64,000 bases of DNA, taken from positions 1-64,000 of the forward strand of contig JAZKXT010000010.1 in assembly GCA_045611765.1 (NCBI GenBank), written 5' to 3'. This document shows positions 60,214 to 64,000 of this stretch, in pieces. Position 1 is the first letter of the stretch, and every line of letters starts with the position of its first letter. A program made the position numbers and the translations under genes. Source of the stretch: UMGS1649 sp045611765 (GTDB lineage Bacteria; Bacillota; Clostridia; TANB77; CAG-465). A model generated the notes under the pieces. The model did no database searches. It worked only from the letters and a program-made list of their open reading frames with translations, and was not told the DNA's origin.

Positions 60214-63200
60214 ATGGCAGATATGAATAATGTAAATCCAGAAGTTTTTGATAGATTAAGCATAGGAATAGCATCTCCAGAAAAGATTAGAGAATGGTCT
60301 AAAGGAGAAGTTAAAAAACCTGAAACAATTAACTACAGATCCCTAAAACCTGAGCGTGATGGTCTGTTCTGTGAAAAGATATTCGGACCAACAAAAGACT
60401 GGGAATGTTACTGTGGTAAATACAAAAAAATAAGATATAAAGGAATAATATGTGATAGATGTGGTGTTGAAGTTACTAAAAAGAGTGTAAGACGTGAAAG
60501 ATTAGGACACATTGAACTTGCAACACCAGTGTCTCACATCTGGTTCTTCAAGGGAATACCAAGTAGAATGAGCTTAATAATAGATGTTTCTCCTAAAGCC
60601 CTTGAAAGAGTTGTATATTTTGCAGCATACATAGTTATGGATCCAAAGGATACAGGACTTATGTACAAACAAATTCTTTCTGAAAAAGAATATAGAGAAG
60701 CTGTAGAAAAATACGGTGAAGATTCATTCGTGGTTGGAATGGGTGCTGAAGCAATAAAAGAACTTTTATCTAAAGTAGATCTTGAAAAAGAAGAAGCTGA
60801 AATTAGAAAAGGTCTTGAGACAGCAACTTCACAAAAACGTTTGAAACTTATTAAAAGACTTGAAACTATAGAGGCATTTAGAAAATCTGGAAACAAACCG
60901 GAATGGATGGTACTAGAAGTAATACCAGTAATTCCACCAGATTTAAGACCGATGGTACAATTAGATGGTGGTAGATTTGCTACTTCTGACCTAAATGATT
61001 TATATAGAAGAGTTATAAACAGAAATAACAGATTAAAAAGACTTATTGAGCTTGAAGCTCCAGACATTATTATACGTAATGAAAAGAGAATGCTTCAAGA
61101 ATCAGTAGACGCATTAATAGACAATGGAAGACGTGGAAGACCTGTAACAGGTGCTGGTAATAGAGCATTAAAATCTTTATCTGACATGTTAAAAGGTAAA
61201 CAAGGTAGATTTAGACAAAACTTACTAGGTAAGAGAGTTGACTATTCTGGTCGTTCGGTTATAGTTGTAGGACCAAGCCTAAAAATACATCAATGTGGTC
61301 TTCCAAGGGAGATGGCTCTAGAATTATTCAAACCTTTCGTTATGAAAGAACTTGTTAAAAGAGAAATGGCATTTAACATTAAAAATGCTAAGAGAATGGT
61401 AGAAAGAGCTGTTGTTGAAGTGTGGGATGTTCTTGAAGATGTAATTAAAGATAGACCAGTTCTACTTAACCGTGCACCTACACTACACAGACTGGGTATT
61501 CAAGCATTTGAACCAGTTCTAGTAGAAGGAAGAGCAATTAAGCTACATCCATTAGTTTGTGCAGCGTTTAACGCAGACTTCGACGGTGACCAAATGGCGG
61601 TACACGTACCACTATCACCAGAAGCACAATCTGAAGCAAAATTCTTGATGCTTGCATCAAACAACCTACTTAAACCACAAGATGGTAAAGCAGTTACAGT
61701 ACCTTCTCAAGATATGATACTTGGAAGCTATTACTTAACAGTACAATATGATGACGAACCAGGTGCTGGTAAAGTATTTAAAGATGAAGACGAAGCTTTA
61801 ATGGCATATGATCAAAAAGTTGTAGGATTACACGCTCCGATTAAGCTTAGAGTAACTAAGGAAATTGATGGTGTAATTAAGTCTAAAATAATAGATACTA
61901 CAGTTGGTAGAATTATATTCAATGGAATTGTTCCTCAAACTTTAGGATATGTAGATAGAACAAATCCAGAAAACGCTTTCAGACAAGAGATTGAATTCCC
62001 AGTTAGAAAGAAAGAAATTGGACAAATGATAGATATGTGCATCGAAAAATTTGGTATTCCAGAAACGGCAATATTCTTGGATAATATCAAAGAATTAGGG
62101 TACAAATATTCTACAATAAGTGCTATCACAGTTTCTGTTGCAGATATGGAAGTTCCAGCTGAAAGAGAGAAAATACTAAAAGAAGCTGACGAAGCAGTTG
62201 ACGCAGTGTACAAAAACTATAAACGTGGTTTAATATCTGATGAACAAAGATACAACGAAGTTGTTAAGATTTGGGGTAAAGCTACAGACGACATCCAAGA
62301 TGCAATAATGAGCAACCCTAACATCAAAAACCCAGTTCGTATTATGGCGCATACAGGTGCCAGAGGTAACCCTAAACAGATGAGACAATTATCTGGTATT
62401 CGTGGACTTATGGCAGATACTTCAGGTAAAGCGGTAGAAATACCAATTAGATCAAGCTTTAGAGATGGTCTAGACGTTCTTGAATACTTCATTTCTTCAC
62501 ACGGTGCTAGAAAAGGTCTTGCTGATACGGCGCTTAGAACAGCTGACTCTGGATATTTGACAAGAAGACTTGTTGATGTTAACCAAGAAGTTACAATTAC
62601 TTCTGTAGATTGTGGAACTAAAGATGGTCTTTGGGTTGAATCAATCATGGAAAGTGGAGAACCAATTGAAAAATTATCTGAAAGAATTGAAGGTAGATAC
62701 CTATCTGATGATATCTTAGACGAATCGGGAGAAGTTATTTATGCTAGAGATACATATGTAACATCTGCTATAGCTAAGGATATTGTAGGTAAAGGATTTA
62801 CTAAAGTTAGAATACGTTCAGCTCTTACGTGTGATATGGGTAGAGGAGTATGTTGTAAATGTTATGGTAAAAACCTTGCAACTGGTGAACCAATTGCAGT
62901 TGGTGAGGCTGTTGGTGTAATAGCAGCACAATCTATAGGTGAACCAGGAACGCAGCTTACAATGAGAACTATTCATACAGGTGGTGTTGCTGGAGGTGCA
63001 GATATTACTCAAGGTCTTCCTCGTGTTGAAGAATTATTCGAAGCGAGAAAACCAAAGGGTGTTGCTATAGTTACTGAAATAGCAGGTACGGTTAAAGTTA
63101 CTGCTCTAGATGATATAAACAAAAATGTAACTGTAACAAGTGAAGATGGAACAAGCGCAACTTATGAACTATATAGTGCTAGACCAGTTGTTAAAGACGG

Positions 63201-63795
63201 AGACGTTATAGCAGCAGGTGATAGACTAACAGAAGGTTCACTTGATCCACACGATATAATTCGTATAAATGGCGAAGTTGCCGTACAAAACTATATTATA
63301 CAAGAAATACAAAAAGCATATAGAACTCAAGGTGTTCACATTAATGATAAACACATTGAAATTGTTGCAAAACAAATGCTTAGAAAAATAAAAGTAAATG
63401 ATGCGGGAGAAACTAAACTTGTTGCTGGTTCTGTAATAGACATTAACCAATTCAAAGCAGCAAACAAAGAAGCTCAAGAGCAAGGTAAAAAACTTGCTAC
63501 TGGTAAGAGAGAATTACTTGGTATTACTAAAGTTGCTCTTCTTACAGACTCATTCTTATCTGCAGCATCATTCCAAGAAACAGCAAGAGTATTAACAGAT
63601 GCAGCAATTAAAGGTAAGACAGATAAACTTCTAGGATTAAAAGAAAACGTAATCATCGGTAGACTAATACCAGCTGGTACAGGTCTTGTAGATTACAAAG
63701 ATATAAGCTTTTCTTCAGATGAAGAAGAAACTACAAACAATAATTCTGATGAAGATGTATTAAGTTCTAATATAATAGAAGAAATATACGAATAA
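60214..63795 (+). CDS. rpoC: DNA-directed RNA polymerase subunit beta'
   Basis: 1193 residues. N-terminal zinc finger CYCGKYKKIRYKGIICDRCG, rudder and bridge regions, catalytic NADFDGDQMAVHVPLS near residue 452 (three Mg-binding Asp), trigger loop MAHTGARGNPKQMRQLSGIRG and the second zinc site CDMGRGVCCKCYG. Acidic Asn/Asp tail. GGGAGG site, 23 bases after rpoB. Confidence 0.98.
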   Translation: MADMNNVNPEVFDRLSIGIASPEKIREWSKGEVKKPETINYRSLKPERDGLFCEKIFGPTKDWECYCGKYKKIRYKGIICDRCGVEVTKKSVRRERLGHIELATPVSHIWFFKGIPSRMSLIIDVSPKALERVVYFAAYIVMDPKDTGLMYKQILSEKEYREAVEKYGEDSFVVGMGAEAIKELLSKVDLEKEEAEIRKGLETATSQKRLKLIKRLETIEAFRKSGNKPEWMVLEVIPVIPPDLRPMVQLDGGRFATSDLNDLYRRVINRNNRLKRLIELEAPDIIIRNEKRMLQESVDALIDNGRRGRPVTGAGNRALKSLSDMLKGKQGRFRQNLLGKRVDYSGRSVIVVGPSLKIHQCGLPREMALELFKPFVMKELVKREMAFNIKNAKRMVERAVVEVWDVLEDVIKDRPVLLNRAPTLHRLGIQAFEPVLVEGRAIKLHPLVCAAFNADFDGDQMAVHVPLSPEAQSEAKFLMLASNNLLKPQDGKAVTVPSQDMILGSYYLTVQYDDEPGAGKVFKDEDEALMAYDQKVVGLHAPIKLRVTKEIDGVIKSKIIDTTVGRIIFNGIVPQTLGYVDRTNPENAFRQEIEFPVRKKEIGQMIDMCIEKFGIPETAIFLDNIKELGYKYSTISAITVSVADMEVPAEREKILKEADEAVDAVYKNYKRGLISDEQRYNEVVKIWGKATDDIQDAIMSNPNIKNPVRIMAHTGARGNPKQMRQLSGIRGLMADTSGKAVEIPIRSSFRDGLDVLEYFISSHGARKGLADTALRTADSGYLTRRLVDVNQEVTITSVDCGTKDGLWVESIMESGEPIEKLSERIEGRYLSDDILDESGEVIYARDTYVTSAIAKDIVGKGFTKVRIRSALTCDMGRGVCCKCYGKNLATGEPIAVGEAVGVIAAQSIGEPGTQLTMRTIHTGGVAGGADITQGLPRVEELFEARKPKGVAIVTEIAGTVKVTALDDINKNVTVTSEDGTSATYELYSARPVVKDGDVIAAGDRLTEGSLDPHDIIRINGEVAVQNYIIQEIQKAYRTQGVHINDKHIEIVAKQMLRKIKVNDAGETKLVAGSVIDINQFKAANKEAQEQGKKLATGKRELLGITKVALLTDSFLSAASFQETARVLTDAAIKGKTDKLLGLKENVIIGRLIPAGTGLVDYKDISFSSDEEETTNNNSDEDVLSSNIIEEIYE

Positions 63796-63813
63796 TAGAA
63801 GAATAACAAAAAC

Positions 63814-63856
63814 AAACCAACCGAGTTAAACCAAAGTTTAATTCGGTTGGTTTTTA
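63814..63856 (+). terminator. Terminator after rpoC
   Basis: AACCAACCGAGTTAAA / TTTAATTCGGTTGGTT stem with one G-T pair and a 6-base loop, then a T run. Confidence 0.92.
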
Positions 63857-63880
63857 TTCCAAAATCAGTTCGATAAAAAA

Positions 63881-63950
63881 GATAAGCCCTTTACGGCTAG
63901 GTATCAAAGATACTCACAGCATGAAGCTGACTTTCACACGTAAAGGACTT
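63881..63950. ncRNA. Unassigned three-way-junction RNA candidate
   Basis: CCTTTACG (63888-63895) pairs with CGTAAAGG (63939-63946), extended by AAG / CTT across a mismatch. Inside are GTATC AAA GATAC (63901-63913) and CAGC ATGAA GCTG (63917-63929). Read on the minus strand it is followed by TTATCTTTTTT (a terminator-like tail), so it may be the end of a minus-strand RNA; on the plus strand it would be a leader. I do not recognise a known riboswitch or ribozyme core. Confidence 0.5.
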
Positions 63951-64000
63951 AATATAAATATATGCTTTATCTCATTGTTATTATATGGTTAAATTATACC

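Noticed and set aside
63881..63950. Known riboswitch, hammerhead or pistol ribozyme
   Set aside because: The conserved cores of these classes (for example CUGANGA with GAAA) are absent on both strands.
1..64000. CRISPR arrays
   Set aside because: No regularly spaced direct repeats of 24-40 bases and no cas genes were found by reading.

Overview
The window is the replication-origin neighbourhood of a low-GC, endospore-forming Firmicute. It reads like an uncultured gut Clostridia lineage (inference). It carries dnaA-dnaN-recF-gyrB on one side of the origin and rpmH-rnpA-yidD-yidC-khpB-mnmE-mnmG-rsmG-parA-parB on the other. Sporulation genes are spread across it: spoIIGA-sigE-sigG, a spoIVFA/FB-like pair, a Spo0E-like regulator, cwlD, spmAB and a spoVB-type flippase. 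Genes left of the origin are mostly on the minus strand and genes right of it mostly on the plus strand, so transcription mostly follows replication. Most genes have strong GGAGG-type ribosome binding sites.

Layout, left arm (1-22 kb, minus strand): 5' end of a 16S rRNA with its promoter; ylmC-like gene, amidase, sigG, sigE, spoIIGA; ftsZ, ftsA; spoIVFB and a membrane-anchored M23 peptidase; an accessory patch of membrane-anchored proteins wrapped around miaB; efp; rplT, rpmI and infC behind a leader attenuator; a small orphan gene; gyrB, recF, dnaN; then the origin (DnaA boxes, a TAG-repeat DnaA-trio, an AT-rich element) and dnaA.

Right arm (22-64 kb): an unknown membrane protein; the rpmH to parB block with two parS-like palindromes; DUF4446; two tRNA-Ser; an HTH membrane protein; a PAP2 phosphatase whose ribosome binding site lies in a 15-bp hairpin; murT with a GatD partner that lacks the expected catalytic Cys and His; a spoVB/MurJ-like flippase; an envelope run (phosphatase, tagO-type transferase, yqeY, yfmF, yfmH); a Spo0E-like gene; an unusual secretion-like cluster (43.2-50.4 kb); ylbF, a metalloprotease-like membrane protein, cwlD, tadA; an ATP-grasp gene; two tRNA-Arg; a small XRE regulator; spmAB; a zinc-ribbon protein; and rpoB-rpoC behind tandem promoters and a leader terminator.

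The most interesting locus is 44231-50436. It combines a VirB4/TraC-type ATPase, split by an in-frame stop codon, with a TadZ/CpaE-like ATPase, a TadA/CpaF-like ATPase, one TadB-type membrane platform protein and an unrecognised helical protein, all in one tightly overlapping operon. I see no pilin, prepilin peptidase, coupling protein, relaxase or integrase. A divergent operon of three small proteins shares its upstream region. The second is the 10.5-13.9 kb patch: three copies of a terminator-promoter module carry poly-A tracts of 12, 8 and 11 bases between the -35 and -10 boxes. One copy has a too-short spacer and drives a gene broken by a 7-bp deletion, which looks like a phase-variable or decaying surface-protein family.
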